Source: Corydoras sp. C115
Taxonomy: Eukaryota; Chordata; Actinopteri; Siluriformes; Callichthyidae
NCBI GenBank assembly: GCA_019802505.1
Contig: JAFMOC010000039.1
Location: 434,001 to 498,000 of the forward strand
DNA length: 64,000 nucleotides
Direction of reading: 5' to 3'
Within the stretch, counting starts at the first letter, position 1. Each line of letters opens with the position of its first letter. The translations under genes and the position numbers were made by a program. The notes below the pieces were generated by a model that had not been told where the DNA came from, ran no database searches, and saw only the letters and a program-made list of their open reading frames with translations. This document shows, piece after piece, positions 51,032 through 62,306 of this stretch.

Positions 51032-51911
51032 GTTAGTTTGTTATTAAAATTTCATGTGTAAGTCTAAAGTTATACACAGCAGCAAAGTTTACTAATCAAA
51101 TTATACATACAACAGAACAATGATCTGTAGACCAATAAATGATAAATGGTAGCGCTTTGCATAAATAAACTACCATAAATTCAAAAGCTGAAGCAACATT
51201 GTAAATAAAAGTAAACAATGTGAAAGATTAAAATCATTACTGTGTGTGTGTGTGTGTGTGTTATTGTTGTTGTATAGAACCGGTGAATCAGTGTCTTATT
51301 CAAAAGTTAGCAGTTTGCATCTTCTCTAACAATAAACTGCACACAACAACTAATAACATCAAATGGCATTTTAATTTCAGAACAGATATAAATACTGCAA
51401 AGGTATCTACAGTGTAGTTAATAGAATTCATAGAACACAACAGTAAATCTCCACCAGTTTGGTTAGCCTCAGTCACTGAAAAAAATGATAAGAACAATTA
51501 TTTGATTAAATTACTTAGTTTTAATGTTAATTCCAGGTTAATTATCAGATATGAAAGCCAATGTTCAATGAAGTTTAATTTAAAAATGATTTTTTTTATA
51601 AAAAATAAACTTACTTAAATGGTGGGTGGTGTTTAATTTACTAAACAAAACCGTTCAGTATTTTCTGCTATTGGAAATGAAACATGAAGAAAATTTTGCA
51701 ACCATGCTGTTCATGTTTTTTTTGCTGCACATTGTAAAAAAAGTAATTAAATAAGTAAAAAAAAAACAATTTTCCTTACCTGAGAATTCTTTTTTTTTTT
51801 TCATTGGCACAGTGTGATGTTTTCATTTTAATAGTCATAAACAAAAAGGAGAGCACAATTATAGTTTCAGTTATTGGTTATACTTTAGTGTATAATTGAT
51901 TACAAAAACCT

Positions 51912-51921
51912 TGATGATGAA

Positions 51922-52010
<89 letters not shown>
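51912..52010. repeat. (GAT)n(AAT)n microsatellite, unit 3
   Basis: Longest allele of this array among the three units. Confidence 0.93.
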
Positions 52011-52012
<2 letters not shown>

Positions 52013-52035
52013 GAAATGTGGTTAGACATGTTTAC

Positions 52036-52137
52036 CTTTAATGACATTGACCTGTACTTTAACCATTTCAAAGGCCAGATGACGGAGACGGTCCTTGAAT
52101 TTAGTGTTTATTGTGCTGTATCTTTTATTAGAGGTGA
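52036..52137 (-). pseudogene. Decayed Ig exon fragment, unit 3
   Basis: Third copy of the internally deleted Ig exon relic, beside an expanded (GAT)n(AAT)n microsatellite. Confidence 0.7.
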
Positions 52138-52472
52138 GTGTAATTTTATAAAGCTATAGTAATAACAACATTACTTCGAATAGTACTGTTTGAATAGTTT
52201 AATATTAACTTAAGCCTGTCAGAGAACGTAGCCAAACCAACAAGTAGTCAGAACATACAACTGCAGCAACACAAACAATTCAACGGAAAGAACCAAAGCA
52301 AATCGGAGCCTAAAAATAAAGGCGAAAAAGAAGTAAGTAACTCAATGTAAAGAGCATGTAGGTGCTATTCAGGGGAAAGTGAAAAAGCCCAGAAGTAGAA
52401 GCTGGGTTATGTGGAGGTAAATAATGCAACAAGGCCATTATTTACAAGGCCAAAATAAACTGTAGAGAAATA

Positions 52473-54087
52473 CAGTGGTGTGAAAAAGTGTTTGCCCCCT
52501 TCCTCATTTCCTGTTTTTTTGCATGTTTGTCACACTTAAGTGTTTCAGAACATCAGACCAATTTAAACAATAGACAAGGACAACACAAGTAAACACAAAA
52601 TGCAATTTGTAAATGAAGGTGTTTATTATTAAAGGAGAAAAAAATCCAAACCATCATGGCCCTGTGTGAAAAAGTGATTGCCCCCTCGTTAAAACATACT
52701 ATAACTGTGGTTTTTAACACCTGAGTTCAATTTCTCTAGCCACACCCAGGCCTGATTATTGCCACACCTGTTCTCAATCAAGACATCACTTAAATAGGAG
52801 CTGCCTGACACAGTAAAGTCCACCAAAAGACCCTTAAAAGCTACATATCATGCTGAGATCCAAAGAAATTCAGGAACAACTAAGAAATAAAGTAATTGAG
52901 ATCTATCAGTCTGGAAAGGGTTATAAAGCCATTTCCAAAGCTTTGGGAATCCAGCGAACCACAGTGAGGGCCATTATCCACAAATGGCGAATACATGGAA
53001 CAGTGGTGAACCTTCCCAGGATTGGCCGGCCGCCCAAAATTACCCCAAGAGCGCAGCGACGACTCATCCAAGAGGTCACAAAAGACCCCACAACAACGTC
53101 CAAAGAACTGCAGGCCTCACTTGCCTCAGTTAAGGTCAGCGTTCATGCCTCCACCATCAGAAAAAGACTGGGCAAAAATGGCCTGCATGGCAGAGTTCCA
53201 AGAGGAAAACCACTGCTGAGCAAAAAGAACATTAAAGCTCGTCTTAATTTTTCCAAAACACATCTTGATGATCCCCAACACTTTTGGGAAAACATTCTGT
53301 GGACCGATGAGACAAAAGTGGAACTCTTTGGAAGGTGTGTGTCCCATTACATCTGGCGTAAAAGGAACACTGCATTTCAGAAAAAGAACATTATACCAAC
53401 AGTAAAATATGGTGGTGGTAGTGTGATGGTCTGGGGCTGTTTTGCTGCGTCAGGACCTGGAAGACTTGCTGTGATAAATGGAACTATGAATTCTGCTGTC
53501 TACCAAAAGATCCTGAAGGAGAATGTCCGACCATCTGTTTGTGAACTCAAGCTGAAACGAACTTGGGTTCTGCAGCAGGACAATGATCCAAAACACACCA
53601 GCAAGTCCACCTCTGAATGGCTGAAGAAAAACAAAATGAAGACTTTGGAGTGGCCTAGCCAAAGTCCTGACCTGAATCCTATTGAGATGTTGTGGTATGA
53701 CCTTATAAAGGCCGTTCATGCTCGAAAACCCTCTAATGTAACTGAATTAGAACAATTCTGCAAAGATGAGTGGGCCAAAATTCCTCCAGAACGCTGTAAA
53801 AGACTCATTGCAAGTTATCGCAAACGCTTGGCTGCAGTTGTTGCTGCTAAGGGTGGCCCAACCAGTTATTAGGTTTAGGGGGGCAATCACTTTTTCACAC
53901 AGGGCCATGATGGTTTGGATTTTTTTTCTCCTTTAATAATAAACACCTTCATTTACAAATTGCATTTTGTGTTTACTTGTGTTGTCCTTGACTATTGTTT
54001 AAATTGGTTTGATGTTCTGAAACACTTAAGTGTGAAAAACAGGAAAAACAGGAATGAGGAAGGGGGCAAACACTTTTCACACCACTG
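52473..54087 (+). mobile_element. Complete Tc1-like DNA transposon, IR/DR type
   Basis: A 1615-bp element flanked by TA on both sides (52471-52472 and 54088-54089). The inverted repeats are about 210 bp (52473-52686 and 53879-54087). Each carries an outer and an inner copy of a GTGAAAAAGTGNTTGCCCCC direct repeat, the IR/DR layout known from Sleeping Beauty-like Tc1 elements. It encloses one full-length transposase gene. The empty site (AAATACATACT) is seen in paralogous sequence at about 43120 and 36465. Confidence 0.95.
52850..53872 (+). CDS. Tc1-like transposase, full length
   Basis: 340 residues with no frameshift or stop. The N-terminal paired-like helix-turn-helix DNA-binding region (about 8-110) contains a GRPP motif at 59-62. 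The catalytic DDE domain has Asp153 (LWTDETKVELFG), Asp244 (LQQDNDPKHTS) and Glu279 (SPDLNPIEMLW). The 34 residues between the second Asp and the Glu make it DD34E. The length equals that of active Tc1 family transposases. A cut-and-paste transposase of this kind acts on the element's inverted repeats and inserts at TA. Activity cannot be judged from sequence alone. Confidence 0.93.
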   Translation: MLRSKEIQEQLRNKVIEIYQSGKGYKAISKALGIQRTTVRAIIHKWRIHGTVVNLPRIGRPPKITPRAQRRLIQEVTKDPTTTSKELQASLASVKVSVHASTIRKRLGKNGLHGRVPRGKPLLSKKNIKARLNFSKTHLDDPQHFWENILWTDETKVELFGRCVSHYIWRKRNTAFQKKNIIPTVKYGGGSVMVWGCFAASGPGRLAVINGTMNSAVYQKILKENVRPSVCELKLKRTWVLQQDNDPKHTSKSTSEWLKKNKMKTLEWPSQSPDLNPIEMLWYDLIKAVHARKPSNVTELEQFCKDEWAKIPPERCKRLIASYRKRLAAVVAAKGGPTSY

Positions 54088-54316
54088 TACATACTTTCTT
54101 ATGTTAGTGTTTATATTGCTGTTGGACTTTTTGCTGAATTTAAAAGAATGTACTATATCCTTTAACGGTCCACATTTTAGGAAAGAGTGCATGAGAGAAG
54201 TTTGTTTACTGTAAATACATGTAACATTTTAAATAAGTAAAATGTTTGCCAATAGGATCTAAACATTTGCATAACAATATATCTAAACATAATACATGTT
54301 TAGAACAAGTAGTTAC

Positions 54317-54430
54317 TTTTTGTTGATGGATGGTTCACTGTAGTACTTAGACTCTGGGTAGATGAATTCTCTGTAGTTTCTGGGGTTTGATTCTGCTTTG
54401 GCTCTGAAGTTGCAGAGGACAACACAGGAG
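54317..54430 (-). pseudogene. Orphan stalk exon of the third receptor unit
   Basis: A 114-nt homologue of the stalk exon of genes A and B with intact splice sites and open phase 1-1. The Ig and leader exons that precede it in units 1 and 2 are absent: the unit breaks off in a SINE at ~55285. It could in principle be spliced from gene D, whose exons are also phase 1-1, but this is untested. Confidence 0.5.
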
Positions 54431-54598
54431 CTACAAAAAAGCAACATAAAACTGTAAATCAGTCAATCACCTGAATGTGAACTGGTTCAGTCTCACATCT
54501 ATTTATGTATTTATGACCATAGCTCTACATGGCTCGTAACTAAGACTGTATAGTTGCACAGTTAACATTTATAAAATCAATTATTAAGTATTAAATAA

Positions 54599-55273
54599 TG
54601 GGGGGGTTCCACATGCCCATCCAGTGAAGAACGATTCAGGCGTGGGCAGATACACCCAGCATAAGGCGCCAATCTATCACTCACACTAACAAACACACAC
54701 TATTTGGGGCAATTTAGAATTTAATTTACCTTAAATCCATGTGTTTGCACTGTGGAAGGAAATGAGAGAACCTGGAGGAATCCCACGCTGATAACAGGGA
54801 GAACATAGAACATGGAAACTCCACCCAGATTGGGATTCAAACCTGGATCCCTAGCGCTCAGAGGTGAACATGCTAATGACTTAGCCAACATTCCGTCTGC
54901 ATAGTGCAATATTTTAATTATAATTATCAATCCATTTATTGGTTATTCATTCATTTATTATCTTCCGCTTAATCCTCTATAAGGGTCACAGGAGGATTCC
55001 CCATGGCCATCCAGGGGCGAACGTTTTAGGCGCTGGGCAGATACACCCAGGACAGGGCACATTGTGCACATTCACTCACACAGACACCCATACACTATAT
55101 AGGGATCATTTAAATCAGTTCAAATCCATTATTTTGGACTGTGGGAGAAAACCGGAGAACCCGGAGAAAACCCACGTAGACAAGAGGTAGACATTTAAAC
55201 TCCACCCAGATTGGGATTTGAACATGGATCCCCAGCACTGAGAGGTGAATGTGCTAACCACTAAGCCACCAGA
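54599..55273 (-). repeat. Two SINEs, unit 3
   Basis: 54599-54896 and 54945-55273, colinear with the pairs of units 1 and 2. Confidence 0.82.
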
Positions 55274-55284
55274 TTTCCAGATTG

Positions 55285-55545
55285 TTAGCACGTTCGCCTC
55301 TCAGCGCTGGAAATTCCCGGTTCAAATCCCAATCTGGGTGGAGTTTCCATGTTCTCCCCGTGTCCACGAGAGTTTCTGCTGGGTTTTCCGGTTTCCTCCC
55401 AAAGTCCAAAAACATGGATCAAGGTAAATTGAATGCTCCAAATTGCCCCATATAGAGTGTGTTTGTGTGAGTGAGTGAGTGTGTGCCCAGTGATAGATTG
55501 GCGCCCTGTCCTGGGTGTATCAGCCAAGCGCCCAAAACCTATGGA
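55285..55545 (+). repeat. SINE at the right end of unit 3
   Basis: Boundary-subtype copy joined directly to the end of the unit 3 SINE pair, replacing the Ig exon sequence expected there. Confidence 0.82.
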
Positions 55546-55810
55546 TGGCCACAAAACCCATGTATTCTCCCATGGATGGCCACTTTCTTTCCAGAATGGT
55601 TCTCTACCTCCTGCCCAATTAATGCTAAAACCGGCCCCTAATCAGCAGCTTAGAAATAGTTTAAAAAATCAATTAATGTTCAAAACTCACACAAAAATGT
55701 TTATTTAATACGTTTAAACTTATTATATTTAATACGTTTATTTAAATAGTAAAATAAACCATTGAAATCGAATAAATAAATGAAATAAATTGTTTCCACA
55801 ATTTTTAAAG

Positions 55811-55914
55811 CTATCCTTCGATCCATATACATAATGAATGTTCAAATGGCAGAGGGTTCAGTGAGCTATTCAGCACCACAGCATACAATACTTCCACCTG
55901 CATCGTCTCAGTCT
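55811..55914 (-). CDS. Candidate cytoplasmic ITIM exon of gene D
   Basis: After a TATTAG acceptor, the phase-1 frame runs 34 codons to TAG at 55811-55813 and contains EVLYAVVLN, a fit to the ITIM pattern (V-x-Y-x-x-V). Phase and position suit a terminal exon of gene D. The missing transmembrane exon between 55.9 and 56.2 kb makes this tentative. Confidence 0.35.
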
Positions 55915-56215
55915 CTAATAAATAAATAATACAAATAATAAGTTTTAATATACATGTTTAAAATTTGCAAAGTACAATGATCATAAAGTGATTATGATCA
56001 TACCCACATCTCCAGACACCAAAGCCAATTTACAATAAATATACAATTATTTTAATTTAAATATTATACTTAATTATATGGTGGCTTAGTCAGCATTAAT
56101 TAAACAGAACTGAGATTTTCCAAATAAATCTATGAAAGAAAATAAACCAATTACACAATTTGATTTTAACAATTTACTATTGATCAGTTATGCAAAAGTC
56201 AGAAAAAGTCATTAC

Positions 56216-57469
56216 CTGAAGATTTTACTCTTGCCTTTGTAGGAGATGCTGTCTTGTAATCAAATATAAATGCTTCTAAAGAAATCACATGCAGTTTTAG
56301 CTACTTTAGTAGAAAAAACAATCAAACAATCAAAAAAAATTTTTTTGAGAAAATACAACATTTATTAACACCCAGGACAGCGTGCCAATCTGTCACTGAG
56401 CACACCATCACACAGACTCATATACAGTATATGGCGCAATTTAGAGCAGCCATGAATCCATGTTTTTGGACTGTCGAGAAAAACAGAAAACCTGAAGGAA
56501 ACCCATGCAGACACGAGGAGAACATGGAATTTCTACCCAGATCCGGATTCAAACCTGGATCCCCAACGCTGAGAGGTGAACCTGCTAACCACTAAGCCAC
56601 TATGCTGCCCTTATGAGTAAACTGTAATTAAAAACAAAATTAGATTTCACTCTTTTATATTTTGTAAAGCTTGTTTGTGACCCCTAAATTTGAGCTTTGT
56701 AATGTCATATACTCTTTTTAATATTATAATATTAGGTTTCATCTAATCCTTAATCCTTATCTGTATCTGAACTTTACAAGTTCTATGTGAACTTTTACAA
56801 GAGCACAAGGAACAGAAACAGAGGAAATGGCACTGAACTGTTGCCCAAAACATGGGTTTCTAAAAACTGATACTTTAAATGCACAACATATTTTCTGTTT
56901 TAAAAACAGAAAAGTAATTATTCAGAGATTTAAAAATGAGATTAAGTAAGATAAGTTTACCTTTAGTGACATTAACCTTTATTTGAATCATAGTGTCAGG
57001 GCCCCAAAGTTGTATTCCACAGTAATAATCTCCAGAATCTTCTAACACAAGGTTTTTGATGGTGACAGAGAAGGTCCGTGAATTCAGGGTGTTTATTGCA
57101 CTGTATCTTCTATTAGAGGTGAATCTATCAGCCTTCGTGGATTTAATTAAAACTGAGTCACAAAGATCACGGCACAAGTACATGGATGTGTACTGATATC
57201 CATCAGGATAATTACAGTTAATATCCACACTGCCTCCTTCTGTTCCAGTAAAAACCTTTACAGCTTTGCTCTCCATTGTTATAATTATCAGAACTGCAAC
57301 AAAGTAAAAGAGAACATAAGAAAATCACAGAATATTTGATTCAATTCTAATTATTTAAAAAGTTCTTTAAAATATTATGTAATTTTACAAAATGAATAAA
57401 ACAATGTATCACTAAATTAAAATTACCTTGAAAAAATTGCATAGTCTTTAGAAAAATAGAGGTCCGCAT
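56216..57469 (-). CDS. CD300/pIgR-like receptor gene D, partial
   Basis: Leader exon 57469-57427 (MRTSIFLKTMQFFQ), Ig exon 57293-56961 (333 nt, phase 1-1) and a stalk exon 56275-56216 (60 nt, phase 1-1, EAFIFDYKTASPTKARVKSS). The V domain has the canonical B-strand Cys (VDINCNY), YLCRDLC and DSGDYYCG. It is clearly more diverged than A, B and C are from each other. The stalk exon is unlike that of A-C. A possible ITIM exon follows at 55914-55811, but no transmembrane exon is visible between them, so the 3' structure is unresolved. Confidence 0.6.
56370..56612 (-). repeat. SINE, diverged, 3' end missing
   Basis: Lies in the intron between the Ig and stalk exons of gene D. Confidence 0.82.
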
Positions 57470-57892
57470 TTGACCTCAGAGATATCACCAACTGTTTAAA
57501 ATCACTCTAGGAGGAAGTTTTGCTCATTACCTCTAGTCCTTTGCTAAAAGCTGGATATTTGTGGAGGAAGTAGCCATAGTTTCAGGCACAATTCTGTTTT
57601 TCAGGGTCCATTTTGGGTACCTGGAAACTAAACTGCACATTATATGTCAATTTAGAATCAGTCCATTTCTGAACAGCTATTATGTTCACTTTACTTTTTG
57701 GAGAAAATTCCTTAATCACATAATTTGCCAAGTTTCATGAGAGAAAAAAAATTAAGGCCTTGAATTCTTTAAAAAAAAAACTGATAGCAAGTTAGACTTT
57801 TCGATCACAACATTAATAATGGTTTACTTATTTTGGCACAATAAAAATAAAGGCTCTGGAGTCAGAAAATATTCATATTTGCCATTTAAACA

Positions 57893-58237
57893 TTCATTCA
57901 TTATCTCCTGCTTTAATCCTCTATTAGGGTCGCGGTGGGGTTCCCCATGCCCATCAAGGGGAGAATGTCTCGGGCGCTGGGCAGAAAGACCCAGGACAGG
58001 GCGCCAATCTATCGCTGGGCACACACTCACTCACACAGACACACTCTATATGGGGCAATTTGGAGAATTCAATTGACTTGATCCATGTTTTTGGACTGTG
58101 GGAGGAAACCGGAGAACCCGGAGGAAACCCACGCAGACACGGGGAGAACATGGAAACTCCACCCAGATGGGGATTCGAACCGGGAATCCCTAGTGCTGAG
58201 AGGCGAACGTGCTAACCACTCAGCCAACATGCCGCCC
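57893..58237 (-). repeat. SINE, full length
   Basis: Perfect 13-bp duplication TGCCATTTAAACA (57880-57892, 58238-58250). Confidence 0.92.
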
Positions 58238-58375
58238 TGCCATTTAAACAGTTGGGTATAAATGTTTTCTACATATTACCACTAGAGGTCGGTATTTCCA
58301 CTTTGTTATTTCAATTCTAATGCAATACACTTTACTTAACCCTCTTATGTTAGTGATGCATTCAGACAATGCATC

Positions 58376-58376
<1 letters not shown>

Positions 58377-58411
<35 letters not shown>
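58377..58411. repeat. (GT)n microsatellite
   Basis: Simple dinucleotide array. Confidence 0.93.
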
Positions 58412-58420
<9 letters not shown>

Positions 58421-59206
58421 GTTTTGCACGTTATTTTACAAAAAAATATATGCAGTACAAGTAAAAAGTTTGGACACACTGCCGTCTTGCTCCATTGTTT
58501 ATCACCATCAGGAACTACAACCCATTAATACTGTACACACAGAAAGCACCCACCTGGTAATTAAACCCACACTCTTTGTGCTGGGAGATGACAAGAATAC
58601 CAAAGCATCACTGTGCAACACTATTTTCCCATTTTAATTAAAAATATGTTTACATGAACAACAACATTATGTTCATTAAATAACATACAAGCCAACTGGC
58701 GTACGTGCAGTTAACAGAGCAGTGAAATATCAGATCCTGAGCAATACAAATCATAAACGTTACAAGCCCTTACTCCAAAAATCTACCTTTTCCAAGTTAG
58801 TGCTTTGAGAGTAACTAATAAGAGTTTTCACAAATTCACAAGCCATTTACAAAGAACTCGGGTTAGGTCAGTAGTATGCTATCAGGATTAATACTCATTA
58901 TATCAGGTGCTGGCAGAGGTAACTGGCAAATACTGTGATGTTTGTTAAACTGCAATTTATAAACATTTCAGATATGTGGTAGCATTATGGATTAACCTAA
59001 TACCAACTAATATATATTCAAAATGATTATTATTTTACTTAAAATAATGCAATTTAGTTTTAACAAAGCAAATGAAATTGGACTTGGACATTACATCATT
59101 AAATTTTAATGTAAGATAACACATAATCCAGTTAATAATGTTATATGACTATTAATACTTAGAGCACTGAACTGAAACTGAACCCATAAAAAAAGTGGGT
59201 ACTACT

Positions 59207-59552
59207 CATTCATTCATTATCTCCCGCTTTATCCTTTATTAGGGTCGCGGTGGGGTTCCCCATGCCCATCCAGGGGAGAACGTCTCAGGCGCTGGGCAGA
59301 TAGACCCAGGACAGGGCGCCAATCCATCGCTGGGCACACACTCACTCACACAGACATACTCTATATGGGGCAATTTTGAGAATTCAATTGACTTGTTCCA
59401 TGTTTTTGGACTGTGGGAGGAAACCGGAGAACCCGGAGGAAACCCACGCAGACATGGGAGAACATGGAAACTCCACCCAGATGGGGATTCGAACTGGGAA
59501 TCCCTAGCGCCGAGAGGCGAATGTGCTAACCACTAAGCCACCGTGCCGCCCA
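59207..59552 (-). repeat. SINE, full length
   Basis: Perfect 11-bp duplication TGGGTACTACT on both sides. Confidence 0.92.
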
Positions 59553-59798
59553 TGGGTACTACTGTAATAGTTAAATCTGATTGGCTGAGCCGTTTGTCCA
59601 GTCATGATATTGTTGACAATAATGCACACCGCTCACCGCTTCACAGCCGTATCAATGCGCAGGTTATTATTAAAAAAATTTGGAGGCAAGGAAAATGATG
59701 TCTGTAACTGGCCAATGAAGGGAATCATCTCTGCATCATACTTCAGCTTACTCGACTGAACAAAGATGCTGGAGCAACATTCTTGTGAGCACCAAACA

Positions 59799-59924
59799 TC
59801 CATCCATCCATTATCTTCCGCTTTATCCCCTACTAGGGTCGCGGGAGAGTTCCCCATGCCCATCCAGGGAAGAACGTTTTGGGCGCTGGGCAGATACACC
59901 CAGGACAGGGCGCCTATCTATCTC
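59799..59924 (-). repeat. SINE, 5'-truncated insertion
   Basis: Only the 3' 126 bp, flanked by an 18-bp perfect duplication starting TCTTGTGAGC (59781-59798, 59925-59942). Typical of incomplete LINE-driven reverse transcription. Confidence 0.92.
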
Positions 59925-61189
59925 TCTTGTGAGCACCAAACAAAAGAAACAAAAAGTTTCTGAAACAAACTGTTCCTGCAAAGAAATGTGCAAATGTGGT
60001 AGAACATTATTTTAAATCATGTACGGTACGGTATCCTGTCGCTTAGCAATCAATGTTCACTTTAAAAACTAGACTAGATCACATCGTGGAAGACCAGTTT
60101 ATTAATAATTTTAGTTTAAATAAACATTTATGAATTAAACCTTGTTAACAAAGTGCTGTATTGATTTATTGAACATAACTTGAAAGCCTATAAAAATATT
60201 AATTCACTACACGCAATTAATTTCACAAATACAATTTCGAAATAAACTCTTGATGCTTTAGCCATTTTTAGGAGAAGAAAAAAAACATGGTCACCTGCAT
60301 CATCTCAGATTCTCTTCTAAATGTTAAACGTATAAGTAAATGTATATTACTTTAATGCAGCATTGTCAAAATTTATAGTACATAAATTGTTTGTGATGCG
60401 ATGCAGCTCCTTCTCACTCGAGTCTTTAAGAATGCATGTAACACATGTGCAGAATAAAATCAGAATAAAAAAAAACAGACATGGTATTTAGCAAAAGCTT
60501 TGACACCCTGCTTAATATAGAAGTTTTGATTATTTTCTATGTATTGATAAGATTTCTATATTTTTGTATCATGTAATTCAACTAAAAAACATATTCAAAT
60601 TGGAGTGCAAATGTGTTATAACATTCAGAATTTGTTTCCTGTACGACAGTTTGCTGTTGAACCCCAAACTGCATCATACATGGCCTGTAGGTTGGCTCCT
60701 CGCTCGGTTAAACCTCGCTCGGTCATCTTCGGTGGTTTGTTTTATTTTCTGGCCAGATGCTACCTCAGAAGCTTAGGAACATCAACCTTAAACACACAAA
60801 ACAAAGATGATTTAATCTGGTCCAAAGAAAAAAGGAGAAAGTGTCAAAGACAAAGTTTTATTTTGTATATGTTTATGCAGAAACTTCAAATCAGTAAAGT
60901 ATTGTATTTTAATGTATTTAAGTATTGAAGTCACAGTCATTAGTCTAATATAATCTAATATATTTATCTATTTATATTTATGTAATCTCATATATTTGTC
61001 TACACTACCATAACAAATACACATCTTAATCACTGAATTCAGACAGATGGTTATCATGACCCCCTCACTGTGGTGCATGAGTTGTATAACTGTATCTTTA
61101 TACATTGTATAAAGATACAGAAATAGATATCACTTATCACTTATTATAGATCAGAGCATCACTTGCAATACTGCTGCTTCATTAGTGAT

Positions 61190-61625
61190 TAGGGGTGTCT
61201 TCAACTAAGGATTTTCATAGTCGAATCTGATTCGGCAGATTTTCCCTATAGTCGACTGATAGTCGAATCAGTTAAAATTTCACCACAAGATGGCGCTATA
61301 AGCGTGGTTTTTAAAGTTTAAAGTTTTTTTTTTTTATATTTTACTTGTTTTTCTAGAGCTTTTGGAATGTGCAACTAACTGCAGGGGGAGCATTATTAAT
61401 GTGTAGCCTATTGTTAAAGCGCAAACATCATTTAAAAAAAATATTAACAGAAATTATGATGACTTTATTTGACAAAAGGCTATATATAACGAAAACAAAG
61501 ACATTTCATGTAAAAACTAATGCTTAGCAGCAGCCATGGGCACCCCCATGTGGTCAAAATGGTACATTCGACTACGGTTCTCCGAATCGAATCGTCAAAT
61601 CAGTGAATATTGCAGCTCACCCCTA
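61190..61625. mobile_element. hAT-type MITE (non-autonomous DNA transposon)
   Basis: 436 bp beginning TAGGGGTG and ending CACCCCTA, with a perfect 8-bp target duplication TTAGTGAT on both sides (61182-61189 and 61626-61633), the hallmark of hAT elements. It has no coding capacity. The subterminal regions contain several TCGAATC-like motifs in both directions. Confidence 0.9.
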
Positions 61626-61924
61626 TTAGTGATTAATTAGATCATTTCAGAAAAAAGACTTTGTTTATTGGAAAATGTGCAGATTTTTTTTTAAAGCAGG
61701 AGGGACGTTTGGATAAGAAGACTTTTCTAATTCTATACAGCAGATCATTGTTTCTTAACAACAAACTTGTTATATGCATGAAACCAAATTCAAAGGTAAG
61801 AGCTTTCCCAAACTGCTGAACAGTTTTAGTTCCTATTTCTCTGTTTACAATTTAACAGTAAAGTGAAACAACATTCTTTCAGCTGTTGACCAAAATGTGG
61901 TTGTTAACTTGATTTAGTTTGTTC

Positions 61925-62258
61925 CACTTAATCCTCTACTAGGTTCACAGGAGGTTTCCCCTTACCCATCCAGGGAAAAATATTTTAGGCCTTGTGCAGA
62001 TACACTTAAGACAAAGCACCAATCCATTGTTGGGGACACACTCACTTACATAGACACACACTAAATAGGGGCATGTAATGTAGAGCAGCCAATTTACTTT
62101 AAATCCATGTTTTTGGACTGTGGGAAGAAACTGCAGGACACAGAGAAAACCCACACTGACATGGGGAGAGCATGAAGCTCCAATCAGATTGGTATTGGTA
62201 TTGGTATTGAAACCTGGATGCCCAGCATTGAGAGGTGAACGTGCTAACCACTACGTCA
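61925..62258 (-). repeat. SINE, old and diverged
   Basis: Adjoins the lmod1 splice donor; the head contains an extra GGTATT repeat. Confidence 0.83.
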
Positions 62259-62306
62259 TAAATTGTACATTTTAAAGACTTTTAGAGAGCTATATTGAGA
62301 TCGTAC

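Larger units (their letters stand above)
50728..55284. repeat. Tandem receptor unit 3 (Ig exon missing, carries a Tc1 transposon)
   Basis: Colinear with units 1 and 2 from its SINE to the second of the paired - strand SINEs. It then stops after CCACCAGATTT and runs into another SINE at ~55285. The Ig and leader exons are lost, and an intact Tc1-like element interrupts the sequence between the relic and the stalk exon. Confidence 0.75.
58430..61180. other. Gene-poor stretch between gene D and lmod1
   Basis: No supportable exon. It holds two SINEs (59207-59552, 59799-59924). A short sequence near 60290-60320 (- strand GAGATGATGCAGGTGACC) resembles the start of the candidate ITIM exon at 55.9 kb and may be a relic. 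A 14-bp direct repeat (CCTCGCTCGGTTAA type) is near 60699-60726. Confidence 0.5.

Noticed and set aside
60605..60928. 107-codon open frame on the + strand
   Set aside because: Low complexity, no recognisable motif, AT-rich end; probably chance.
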